NCBI GenBank assembly: GCA_028685945.1
Contig: JAQUCZ010000085.1
Coordinates: forward strand, 1-5,747
Reading direction: 5' to 3'
DNA from: Sulfurimonadaceae bacterium
GTDB taxonomy: Bacteria; Campylobacterota; Campylobacteria; Campylobacterales; Sulfurimonadaceae
DNA: 5,747 nucleotides
The notes beneath the pieces are model-generated. The model was not told the origin of the DNA. It did not search any database and was given only the letters and a program-made list of their open reading frames with translations. Shown piece by piece: positions 1-5,402 of the stretch. Position numbers and translations under genes: made by a program. The number at the start of each line of letters is the position of its first letter. Position 1 is the stretch's first letter.

Positions 1-247
1 CGTTATGAAACGATGCGGCGGTGTCGAGTTTTTCAAAAAAAAGCGTAACCTCTTTTCCTTGGCATGTAGGGGTTAAAAAACGCAAAAAATGGAGCTGTGC
101 AAGGTCGATAAACGAAGCATACCCGTAGCGTAAAACCTCGCTCTCTTCAAACAAAAGGGAGAGTCTCTCCCCCGCTTCTAAAGAGAGATTTGCAAAAAGG
201 GAGAGAATCCAAAAGGGGTCTTTACCCCTGCAATCGTAGCAGATCAC
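1..247 (-). CDS. Partial unknown protein, possibly a degenerate TusA/SirA-like domain (N-terminal 82 residues)
   Basis: This open frame starts at GTG (247-245) and runs off the left edge, so only the N-terminal 82 residues are visible. The start shares GTGA with the methyltransferase stop codon. No convincing Shine-Dalgarno is present (the preceding bases are an A8 run), so translation probably depends on coupling. The protein begins ICYDCRGKDPFWIL and has the GERLSLLF, YASFIDLAQ and GKEVTLFFEKL stretches. The layout of D-x-RG near the start, a helix, G-x-x-L before a strand, then a final strand ending near a lysine resembles the small TusA/SirA sulfur-carrier fold. The catalytic Cys-Pro after RG is absent: the matching site is Lys-Asp-Pro. 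Cysteines are at residues 3, 6 and 62. The family assignment is my inference from pattern alone; an unrelated Campylobacterota-specific protein is equally possible. That a translated gene is here is much surer than its identity. Confidence 0.6.
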   Translation of the reverse strand, partial: MICYDCRGKDPFWILSLFANLSLEAGERLSLLFEESEVLRYGYASFIDLAQLHFLRFLTPTCQGKEVTLFFEKLDTAASFHN

Positions 248-927
248 TTTTTTTTGAAGATTAAAAGGGTTTTGTCTTTGGTGTCGTACAAAGAGAAGGT
301 TTGTTTGTCGATAAGTTTGAGTTTATCAAGCTTTTGGAAGGTTTTTAGCGGGTGAAAATACTGCACGATAGTGTCTTGGTATTTGGTGTAACACCCCTCC
401 GCCCCTTTTTCAAAAAGGGTAAATTTCGTATGGAGTTCGTCGTTTGCAAACACTGCATCGACGCTTAAAAACTCCTCGTCGGTGTCGTTGCTCATACTCC
501 CCTCCGCTACGTCGCTAAAACCGTAGCGGGTATTGATATCGGCGATAAAAACCCCGTTGTCGTTCAATTTTGCGGCAACGGCATCCAAAAACGCAAGCAG
601 CGCATCGTGATTTAAAAAGTTTAGCACGTCAAAAATACTCACGATGGCATCGTAAGTACCTTCGACTTCGGAAACGTCGATACACTCCGCATCGAGCCCC
701 TGCTCCCTGCACTCGGCAACCATCATGCTGCTTAGATCAACCCCTTTACATGCCACGCCGTCGCTCATCATGCGGCGCATAAAACCGCCGCGCCCGCACC
801 CGACGTCTAAAAGGGTTTTTACCTCATACCCTTCAAGCTCGCTTCTGTAAAGATCGTAAAGCGCTTCGGTTGCTTCTTCGATCCCTAAAAGATGCTCCGC
901 TTTGGCGTAAAGATCGAGGTTCGTCAT
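244..927 (-). CDS. Class I SAM-dependent methyltransferase
   Basis: This is a 227-residue soluble, presumably cytoplasmic protein with a Rossmann-type methyltransferase core. Motif I, the glycine-rich SAM-binding loop, is LLDVGCGRGGF at residues 39-49. The acidic residue that normally holds the SAM ribose is D64 in GVDLS. A motif II-like ECIDV lies at 81-85, the motif IV region YDAIVSIFDVLNFL at 92-105, and the next core strand GVFIADINT at 125-133. The C-terminal part after about residue 134 probably forms the substrate-binding section, with several aromatic residues (YFHPLKTF around 190-197). The substrate cannot be deduced; the motifs do not single out an rRNA, protein or small-molecule class. 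The ATG follows the hisG stop by one base (TAAGATG), with GGAG at 941-938 about 10 bases upstream. It overlaps the next gene by 4 bases. Position in the coaX-hisG operon suggests co-expression, not necessarily a histidine or CoA role. Confidence 0.9.
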   Translation of the reverse strand: MTNLDLYAKAEHLLGIEEATEALYDLYRSELEGYEVKTLLDVGCGRGGFMRRMMSDGVACKGVDLSSMMVAECREQGLDAECIDVSEVEGTYDAIVSIFDVLNFLNHDALLAFLDAVAAKLNDNGVFIADINTRYGFSDVAEGSMSNDTDEEFLSVDAVFANDELHTKFTLFEKGAEGCYTKYQDTIVQYFHPLKTFQKLDKLKLIDKQTFSLYDTKDKTLLIFKKK

Positions 928-928
928 C

Positions 929-1552
929 TTAGTTTTGCTCCGCTTTAATCACGCCGTTGATCTTCTCGTAAATATCGAGAACCTCCTCTTTTTTGGCAAT
1001 AAAGCTGTTTTTGTTGGCTATAAGGTAGGTGGAGGACTCCATAATATCCTGCACCACTTCCAAACCGTTTTGCTTCATCGTAGCACCCGTTTCCACTACG
1101 TCCACGATCATATCCGCCAGTCCTATCAAAGGAGCGAGTTCAATCGAACCGTAGAGTTTGATGATATCTACGCTCACCGCGCGCTCTTCGAAATAGCGTT
1201 TGGTGATATTGACCATCTTGGAAGCGACTTTGATCTCGGGTTTGTCCAGATCGAACTTTTCTCCCTTTTTCATCCCGATAGAGACCTTGCAGCGTCCGCG
1301 TTTAAGGTCTAAAAGTCGGATCACGTCAAGCCCTTGTTCTTCTAGGGTATCAAGCCCCACCACGCCGATGTCGGCTGCTTGATGGAAAACGTAGGTCGCT
1401 ACGTCTTGGTTGCGCACGAGTAAAAAACGGAATTTCGGCGTCTCTAAAATAAGTTTTCGATCGTCAAACTTGAAACTATCGCCGAAGATAGTCTCGAAAA
1501 TCTCCAAGGTCTCTTTTGCGATACGACCTTTTGGAAGTGCTACGTTTAGCAT
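929..1552 (-). CDS. hisG: ATP phosphoribosyltransferase, short (HisZ-dependent) form
   Basis: HisG catalyses the first step of histidine synthesis: ATP plus PRPP gives N1-(5-phosphoribosyl)-ATP. The 207-residue product starts MLNVALPKGRI, the typical family N-terminus, and has the DIGVVGLDTL stretch at 61-70. The PRPP-binding loop is in DVVETGATMKQNGL at 151-164. Its length matches the short subfamily, which lacks the C-terminal ACT-like regulatory domain of the roughly 300-residue long form. In known short-form enzymes activity and histidine feedback need the HisRS-like partner HisZ; hisZ is not in this window. The open frame extends upstream to 1630, but that extension lies inside coaX and is not family-like. 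The chosen ATG has a strong AAAGGG at 1565-1560 with 7-base spacing. The start overlaps the coaX 3' end by 7 bases, and the stop is one base from the methyltransferase start. Confidence 0.97.
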   Translation of the reverse strand: MLNVALPKGRIAKETLEIFETIFGDSFKFDDRKLILETPKFRFLLVRNQDVATYVFHQAADIGVVGLDTLEEQGLDVIRLLDLKRGRCKVSIGMKKGEKFDLDKPEIKVASKMVNITKRYFEERAVSVDIIKLYGSIELAPLIGLADMIVDVVETGATMKQNGLEVVQDIMESSTYLIANKNSFIAKKEEVLDIYEKINGVIKAEQN

Positions 1553-2163
1553 AGTTTTGCCCTTTGTATTATCTTTTGCATCCCGCCGAACAAGAGGAGT
1601 TCGTCTATCGTGGCACGGGGGAATACACATGCCAACTTGCTTGCGTCTCCCCCCGTCAAAATAAGTTCCGTATTATGAGAGAGCACCTCTGCTTGAAGCG
1701 GTTTGAGGTATCCGTAACTTATGGCGTCTTGGGAATTTTTCGGCATTTTATCCAAATCTACCTTGTAGTTAAATGAGTAATCAAGCGCCGAAGAGATATT
1801 TTTATACGTTTGCTCCATCGCGCGCACACCGGGGTAGATAAATCCCCCCATAAATCTCCCATCCTGCACCTTATCGACCGTAATCGCGCTTCCCGCATCG
1901 ATAATGATACCGCTCTTAATCGCCTCACATGCCATGATACGATCGATCCCCATCGTCTCGTAGTAGCGCGAACGATCTACGTGTCTCTCAAGATTGACCC
2001 AGTTTGCAAGAGGGGAAAGCTTTTGCAAAACGGCGGGATTGACGCAGATATAATAAACTTTTTCTTTGAGAGTACGAGGATCAAACGTAGCGGCATCCTC
2101 TTTTTTCTCATGCACGCCGTCGTAAAAATGGTACGAAGTGTTGCCGATGTCGCAAAGGAGCAT
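1546..2163 (-). CDS. coaX: Type III pantothenate kinase
   Basis: CoaX phosphorylates pantothenate to 4'-phosphopantothenate, the first committed step of coenzyme A synthesis in the cytoplasm. It belongs to the ASKHA (actin/hexokinase) superfamily. Visible motifs are the N-terminal phosphate-binding CDIGNT (residues 4-9), the pantothenate-pocket GIDR (72-75), the central IIIDAGSAITVD (86-97) with probable catalytic D89, GGFIYPG (106-112) and the second nucleotide-binding element TGGD (170-173). The 205-residue length is short against the roughly 255 residues common in the family, but compact forms such as that of Helicobacter pylori are known. The frame extends upstream to 2214; I chose ATG 2163 because it puts DIGNT at residue 5 as in homologues. 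That start forms TAATG with the upstream gene's stop, implying termination-reinitiation coupling, with a GGA about 10 bases before it. The family needs a monovalent cation and is usually insensitive to CoA feedback. Confidence 0.95.
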   Translation of the reverse strand: MLLCDIGNTSYHFYDGVHEKKEDAATFDPRTLKEKVYYICVNPAVLQKLSPLANWVNLERHVDRSRYYETMGIDRIMACEAIKSGIIIDAGSAITVDKVQDGRFMGGFIYPGVRAMEQTYKNISSALDYSFNYKVDLDKMPKNSQDAISYGYLKPLQAEVLSHNTELILTGGDASKLACVFPRATIDELLLFGGMQKIIQRAKLC

Positions 2164-2483
2164 TACTGAATTTTCCAACCGAGTTCGCCGAAAGCCTTTT
2201 GCGCTTTGGAACAAAGAGGCGCATCGATAAAGATAAGTTTGTGTTTGAAGTTATGGTCGCAATAAAGCGTAAGTTTTGCGTATATCTCTTCCATTTTTTT
2301 GACATCTTTTAGCAAAATTCTGCTTTTTTGGCTTAGCGCAAAAATCGCCCAAAAGTAACCCGTAGTATCGACCGCTTTGTAGATTTTAAGTTTATTGCGA
2401 ATTCCGAGCTCTTTAGGTGCGATCTCTTGCATCTTTTTGTAGATTTTTCCCTTTTTCAAGAGCGATTCGACGATCATTTGCAT
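2163..2483 (-). CDS. Small basic protein of unknown function upstream of coaX
   Basis: I do not recognise this 106-residue protein. It is lysine-rich: about 21 Lys/Arg against 10 Asp/Glu. The first 25-35 residues look like one charged helix (ESLLKKGKIYKKMQEIAPKE). A hydrophobic strand follows (GYFWAIFALS, 42-51), then an amphipathic helix (59-71) and a second strand-helix unit, KLIFIDAPLCSKAQKAFGELGWKI, at 82-105. This suggests a compact alpha/beta domain in the cytoplasm, without signal peptide or membrane segment. Cysteines are at 75 and 91. The ATG at 2483 is preceded by AAAAGGGG about 12 bases upstream, a slightly long spacing; a second ATG at 2477 (residue 3) would be 6 bases further away and is less likely. 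The stop overlaps the coaX start by one base (TAATG), so it is probably translated in step with coaX. Nothing in the sequence ties it to pantothenate chemistry. Confidence 0.8.
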   Translation of the reverse strand: MQMIVESLLKKGKIYKKMQEIAPKELGIRNKLKIYKAVDTTGYFWAIFALSQKSRILLKDVKKMEEIYAKLTLYCDHNFKHKLIFIDAPLCSKAQKAFGELGWKIQ

Positions 2484-2536
2484 ATCTATTTCACACCCCT
2501 TTTAAAGCGTATAAGTAAGTCGCAATGGTAGCGAAA

Positions 2537-2992
2537 TTATGCTTTATCTTTCTCCATAAAAGGGGGGTATATTTTTTTGATCACGTAGTACACTTTGCAC
2601 CCGATACAGTAGTTAAAAACTATATCCAAAAAGGCACATGCCAAGTAGATCGAAGCGAGCGTAACGACGAGAGGGGCATTTTGCAGATAATGGGCAGATG
2701 CGAGCAAAATCATAAAAAATAAAGCGAAGTAATTTGCCAAACGCTTCGCGCCCGCATCGGCAAGAGCGGGTTTGAGACGTAAAAGCTTTTTAAGCCCGCG
2801 CGCAGAGATATAAAGCGGGGAGTATTTTTTATGGGCAAAAAGTTTCACGCCGAAGTCGTACACCAGAAAAAAGAGGATCATAACAAAATCGTAAAACAGA
2901 TACATAGTAACCAAAGAACTCGCCAAAAGCGTGTTGAGTCTTGCAACGTTGGTATCTATCTTGGTAAATGAGAGCGGACAGGTAAACGACAC
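2537..2992 (-). CDS. DUF4395-family inner membrane protein
   Basis: The 151-residue product matches the DUF4395 pattern as I know it: an N-terminal Cys-Pro (C5-P6), then KIDTNVARLN (11-20), a membrane segment (about 22-47), the KYSPL element (56-60), DAGAKRLANYFAL (79-91) and a C-terminal segment ending in NYCIGCKVYY (127-136). Two to four hydrophobic stretches are visible (about 22-47, 87-103 and 106-128), so it should be an integral inner-membrane protein. C129 and C132 form a CxxC close to the membrane and C5 is also in the conserved pattern, hinting at redox, metal or sulfur chemistry, but the function is unknown. The start is GTG (2992-2990), with AAGG at 3004-3001 and 8-base spacing. 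An in-frame TTG further upstream would place that AAGG inside the gene and is less likely. It lies 53 bases before the small basic protein gene and probably heads the leftward cluster. Confidence 0.85.
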   Translation of the reverse strand: MSFTCPLSFTKIDTNVARLNTLLASSLVTMYLFYDFVMILFFLVYDFGVKLFAHKKYSPLYISARGLKKLLRLKPALADAGAKRLANYFALFFMILLASAHYLQNAPLVVTLASIYLACAFLDIVFNYCIGCKVYYVIKKIYPPFMEKDKA

Positions 2993-3010
2993 GAAAAAAA
3001 CCTTTTTTTC
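2993..3010 (-). promoter_or_regulatory. Ribosome binding site of the DUF4395 gene inside an A7/T7 inverted repeat
   Basis: On the minus strand the sequence is GAAAAAAAGGTTTTTTTC immediately before the GTG start. The AAGG Shine-Dalgarno is at the centre of a near-perfect 8-bp inverted repeat. In RNA the arms could pair as a weak A-U stem with AGGU in the loop, leaving part of the SD exposed. The ribosome-binding role is well supported by its 8-base spacing. A structural role is speculative because the stem is almost entirely A-U. Confidence 0.6.
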
Positions 3011-3024
3011 AAACTAATCATCAA

Positions 3025-3030
3025 ATTTTA
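3025..3030 (-). promoter_or_regulatory. Weak candidate -10 for the leftward cluster
   Basis: TAAAAT on the minus strand (3030-3025) follows a TG four bases upstream and lies about 33 bases before the GTG start of the DUF4395 gene. No -35 is recognisable. A second candidate, TATAAG at 3071-3066, would give a longer leader. The region is A/T-rich, so such matches are expected by chance. A leftward promoter must lie somewhere in 2993-3221, but this exact placement is uncertain. Confidence 0.25.
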
Positions 3031-3080
3031 ATCACATTTTCTTAAAGAGAGTTTTATTTATTTTTCTTATATTTTAAAAA

Positions 3081-3142
3081 GAGTTCGTTACAAGAATGTT
3101 ACGAAAAACTACGTCAAAGCTTAAAGCGTCGTTTACGAACTC
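3081..3142. repeat. Cluster of TTCGT/ACGAA half-sites, possible operator in the divergent promoter region
   Basis: Two inverted arrangements share one left arm. TTCGTTACA (3084-3092) faces TGTTACGAA (3097-3105): eight of nine arm positions match, with a 4-base spacer, a 22-bp imperfect palindrome. The outer arms GAGTTCGT (3081-3088) and ACGAACTC (3135-3142) are perfect 8-bp inverted repeats 46 bases apart. TTACGAA is also directly repeated (3099-3105 and 3133-3139), and GTTAC is repeated with an 11-bp period (3087 and 3098), about one helical turn. Such arrangements fit a dimeric regulator with more than one site. The sites lie upstream of the rightward -10 and between the two divergent gene sets. 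No regulator gene is in the window, so the protein is unknown. Confidence 0.45.
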
Positions 3143-3170
3143 CGATTAAAGTATAGGAAAATGAAATAAG

Positions 3171-3179
3171 TGTTATAAT
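3171..3179 (+). promoter_or_regulatory. Extended -10 promoter of the efflux operon
   Basis: TGTTATAAT is a perfect TGn plus TATAAT extended -10 for the housekeeping sigma factor. No good -35 exists at the expected distance (around 3151-3156 the sequence is gtatag), which agrees with Campylobacterota promoters that often lack a conserved -35. Transcription would start near 3186, giving a leader of about 35 bases before the TolC-family start codon. Confidence 0.7.
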
Positions 3180-3212
3180 CCCCGCTTAATTTTTAAGAAT
3201 TTTATTTATAAC

Positions 3213-3218
3213 GGAGAG
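3213..3218 (+). promoter_or_regulatory. Shine-Dalgarno of the TolC-family gene
   Basis: GGAGAG lies just upstream of ATG 3222, with 5 bases between GGAG and the start codon. It confirms this start, which also begins a normal signal peptide. Confidence 0.8.
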
Positions 3219-3221
3219 CAG

Positions 3222-4607
3222 ATGAAAAAATCGATTTGTATTTTTTGCGCCGCTTTTTTACTCCAATCATCCAATGCGTTTGCACAAAACTCGCTGACGC
3301 TCGATGAAGCGATCGAGATTATCAAAACCGAAAATCTCGAACTAAAAAGCGCCGCTTATGATATCCAAGCGGCACAAGCCGACAAAAACGCTGCCTTTGC
3401 AGCCCATTTTGGAAAGCTCGATCTTATCCAAGACGTTGCACGTTCTAATGATGCGGGAAACGTCTTCGGGTTTAAACTTGCATCCAGAGAAGCCAACTTC
3501 GGCGATTTCGGTTTTAGCGATTTTATGGCATGCCAAAACCCGCCGGTTCCCGCATACTGCACCAATATTCTCACGCGTGAACCCCACGACCTAAACTACC
3601 CCGAAGCAAGAAACTTCTTCCAAACCAAGCTCAAATACGAAGTGCCGCTTTTTACGGGGTTCAAAATCGCCGGCTACAACGAGATCGCCCAAGCGATGGC
3701 AAAAATGAAAACCCTTGAAAAAGAGCAGCTTCTCAATGAAAAAATCTACGAAACACGCAAAAGTTTTTACGATATGGCACTCCTTAAAGATGCAATCGGC
3801 AATCTTGAGATCATTCTTAAAAACATCCAAACGCTTGAGCATATGACCCAAGAGATGATCGCGGTGGGGTATGCCAAAAAGGTCGATCTTTTAGAGGTGC
3901 AAGCCAAAAAAGGGAACGTCGCACGCCTCGTACGCCAAATGCAATCAAACCAAGAGCTGCTTTACCACTATATTAGTTTTTTGCTCAACCAAGAGGTAAA
4001 AGCGATCCAACCCCCCTCTTCGGACGTAAACGAACCTCACTTTAGCGACGAAGAGATTTTACGTCGCAACATCGACATCCAAAAAGCCCATACGGGTTTA
4101 GTGGTGCGCTCCTCTATGGTAGACGTTGCACAAGCTTCTTACTACCCTACTCTGGGTGCTTTTGCCGAAATCTCTACGGCGGACGATACCTTTTTAGGCG
4201 ATGCAAGCGATCATAAATCCTACACTCTCGGGGCACGTCTTTCGTGGAACCTCTTTAGCGGCGGGGGCGATTCTGCAGCACTCGAGAAATCACGCGTGGA
4301 AAAACTCAAAACCAAAACACAGGTGGAACTTGCAAAAAAAGGGATTATCCTCCAAGTCGCCAAAATCAGAACCGAGATCAAAACGTTTGATGCCGAGATA
4401 GATTCGCTCCAAAAAGAGCTCGCACTCGCAAACGAAATTTATAAAAACTACGAGGGGCGCTACCGTGAAAAACTCTCCTCTATGAGCGACGTTATCATTA
4501 AACAAAGCGAACAGATACAAAAAATCTTGCAACTGCAAGAGGTAAAAAACAAACGCAACGAGCGCATATTTGCACTTGAAAAACTAGCACACGGAGAACA
4601 ACTATGA
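3222..4607 (+). CDS. TolC-family outer membrane efflux protein
   Basis: This 461-residue protein is the outer membrane channel of a tripartite efflux pump. A Sec signal peptide, MKKSICIFCAAFLLQSSNAFA, covers residues 1-21 with likely cleavage after AFA; cysteines 6 and 9 do not form a lipobox. The mature protein shows the two-fold internal repeat of TolC. The first half has LTLDEAIEII (25-34), a barrel hairpin ending TKLKYEVPLFTGF (135-147) and long helices (150-255). The second half has a barrel hairpin ending TLGARLSWNLFSGG (335-348) and helices (350-455). The loop between the first two strands (about 88-132) is long and carries C104 and C113, possibly a disulfide on the outer face. Length is normal for the family. 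It is first in the operon and overlaps the adaptor gene by 4 bases (ATGA). Substrate is unknown, and TolC phylogeny alone would not decide between drug, metal or solvent export. Confidence 0.93.
   Translation: MKKSICIFCAAFLLQSSNAFAQNSLTLDEAIEIIKTENLELKSAAYDIQAAQADKNAAFAAHFGKLDLIQDVARSNDAGNVFGFKLASREANFGDFGFSDFMACQNPPVPAYCTNILTREPHDLNYPEARNFFQTKLKYEVPLFTGFKIAGYNEIAQAMAKMKTLEKEQLLNEKIYETRKSFYDMALLKDAIGNLEIILKNIQTLEHMTQEMIAVGYAKKVDLLEVQAKKGNVARLVRQMQSNQELLYHYISFLLNQEVKAIQPPSSDVNEPHFSDEEILRRNIDIQKAHTGLVVRSSMVDVAQASYYPTLGAFAEISTADDTFLGDASDHKSYTLGARLSWNLFSGGGDSAALEKSRVEKLKTKTQVELAKKGIILQVAKIRTEIKTFDAEIDSLQKELALANEIYKNYEGRYREKLSSMSDVIIKQSEQIQKILQLQEVKNKRNERIFALEKLAHGEQL
4593..4596 (+). promoter_or_regulatory. 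Shine-Dalgarno of the adaptor gene within the TolC-family gene
   Basis: GGAG at the 3' end of the TolC-family gene lies 7 bases before ATG 4604. It supports this start even though the start overlaps the preceding stop codon. Confidence 0.75.
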
Positions 4608-5392
4608 AAAAATTTTTAACCGCTTTAGCTCTTGGAGCTTCCCTTATTGCCGAAACGCTCACCCTCTCGGGAAGCGTCATCTCCGACAACCAAAAGATGA
4701 TAACCAGCCGTTTTATGGGCTTTGTCACTACCGTTACGGTCTCCGAGGGAGATTACGTAAAAAAAGGGGATCTGCTCTATACCATCGACTCCAAAGAGAT
4801 AGATTCGGCGCTTACGCAAGTACAGCTTGCAATCTCCCAAGCAGAACTGAGTTTGCAGATGTACCAAAACCAATACACCAACGTCAAACTCAACCTAGAG
4901 CGCCACAGAAGACTTTTGGCACAAGATATGGTTTCAAAATTTGAGGTCGAAAACCTTGAACTTGCCGAACAAAACCTTGCCGATATGATTATCATCGCGA
5001 CAAAACAGGTCGAGCAGGCAAAAGCGCAGCTTGCAGAGGTGAAGAACCAATACCGCTACCTTAATATCGAAGCACCCAACGACGGCGTTGTCGTGGCATG
5101 TAACATAAAAGTGGGAGAGATGGCGATGCCGGGGATGCCCGCAATCGTACTTTCAGATTTAAGCGATCTTAAAATAACCGCCGAGATAGCCGAGGGGAAC
5201 CTTGACCTTATCAAGCACGGCAAAAAAGTAACGGTAGAGATCCCTTCGTTAGGGCTCAAGCAGATAGGAACCGTAAGCGCCATTATTCCGAGTTCCAACC
5301 CGATGACTCACACGTTTAAGATCAAGGTTTCGTTTAAAAATACGAATAAAAGCGTTTATCCGGGGATGTACGCGACCGTGAATATAGACTAA
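4604..5392 (+). CDS. Short periplasmic adaptor (RND membrane fusion protein)
   Basis: This adaptor would link the inner-membrane RND pump to the TolC-like channel. A short signal peptide is visible at residues 1-16 (MKKFLTALALGASLIA), with no lipobox cysteine. The split lipoyl domain is formed by residues about 33-62 (SRFMGFVTTVTVSEGDYVKKGD) and 150-184 (IEAPNDGVVVACNIKVGEMA). Between them a coiled-coil hairpin (63-148) is rich in Gln, Leu and Glu. A beta-barrel domain follows (about 187-262), containing GKKVTVEIPSL and ending at YPGMYATVNID. At 262 residues it is clearly shorter than the 370-400 typical of AcrA/CusB-like adaptors, because it stops where the membrane-proximal domain would begin. 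The stop is followed by an intact SD and start for the permease, so this looks like a natural short form, not a frameshift. It has a 4-base overlap with the upstream gene and a 10-base gap to the permease. Confidence 0.92.
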   Translation: MKKFLTALALGASLIAETLTLSGSVISDNQKMITSRFMGFVTTVTVSEGDYVKKGDLLYTIDSKEIDSALTQVQLAISQAELSLQMYQNQYTNVKLNLERHRRLLAQDMVSKFEVENLELAEQNLADMIIIATKQVEQAKAQLAEVKNQYRYLNIEAPNDGVVVACNIKVGEMAMPGMPAIVLSDLSDLKITAEIAEGNLDLIKHGKKVTVEIPSLGLKQIGTVSAIIPSSNPMTHTFKIKVSFKNTNKSVYPGMYATVNID

Positions 5393-5397
5393 GGCGG
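5391..5397 (+). promoter_or_regulatory. Shine-Dalgarno of the RND permease gene
   Basis: AAGGCGG starts within the adaptor stop codon and ends 5 bases before ATG 5403. It supports the permease start and direct coupling to the adaptor gene. Confidence 0.7.
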
Positions 5398-5402
5398 CTC
5401 TT

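Noticed and set aside
1553..1630. Upstream extension of hisG by 26 residues
   Set aside because: It lies inside coaX, is not family-like, and the internal ATG at 1552 has a strong AAAGGG and gives the canonical HisG N-terminus.
935..2169. Several long plus-strand open frames opposite hisG and coaX
   Set aside because: They are antisense shadows of confidently identified genes; their translations show no recognisable domain and lack coherent start signals.
2164..2214. Upstream extension of coaX by 17 residues
   Set aside because: It overlaps the upstream coding gene, and ATG 2163 places the DIGNT motif at the usual position with a TAATG junction.
2484..2536. Possible terminator or internal promoter between the DUF4395 gene and the small basic protein gene
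   Set aside because: No GC-rich hairpin with a T-run is present, and no -10/-35 pair is convincing; a read-through gap is the simplest explanation.
2563..2570. G6 tract (and a C6 tract near 4012) as a possible phase-variable repeat
   Set aside because: Six bases is shorter than the tracts usually phase-variable in Campylobacterota, and both encode Pro-Pro within intact frames.
2525..2722. Plus-strand open frame opposite the DUF4395 gene
   Set aside because: It is antisense to a gene with a clear family pattern, and its translation is not protein-like.
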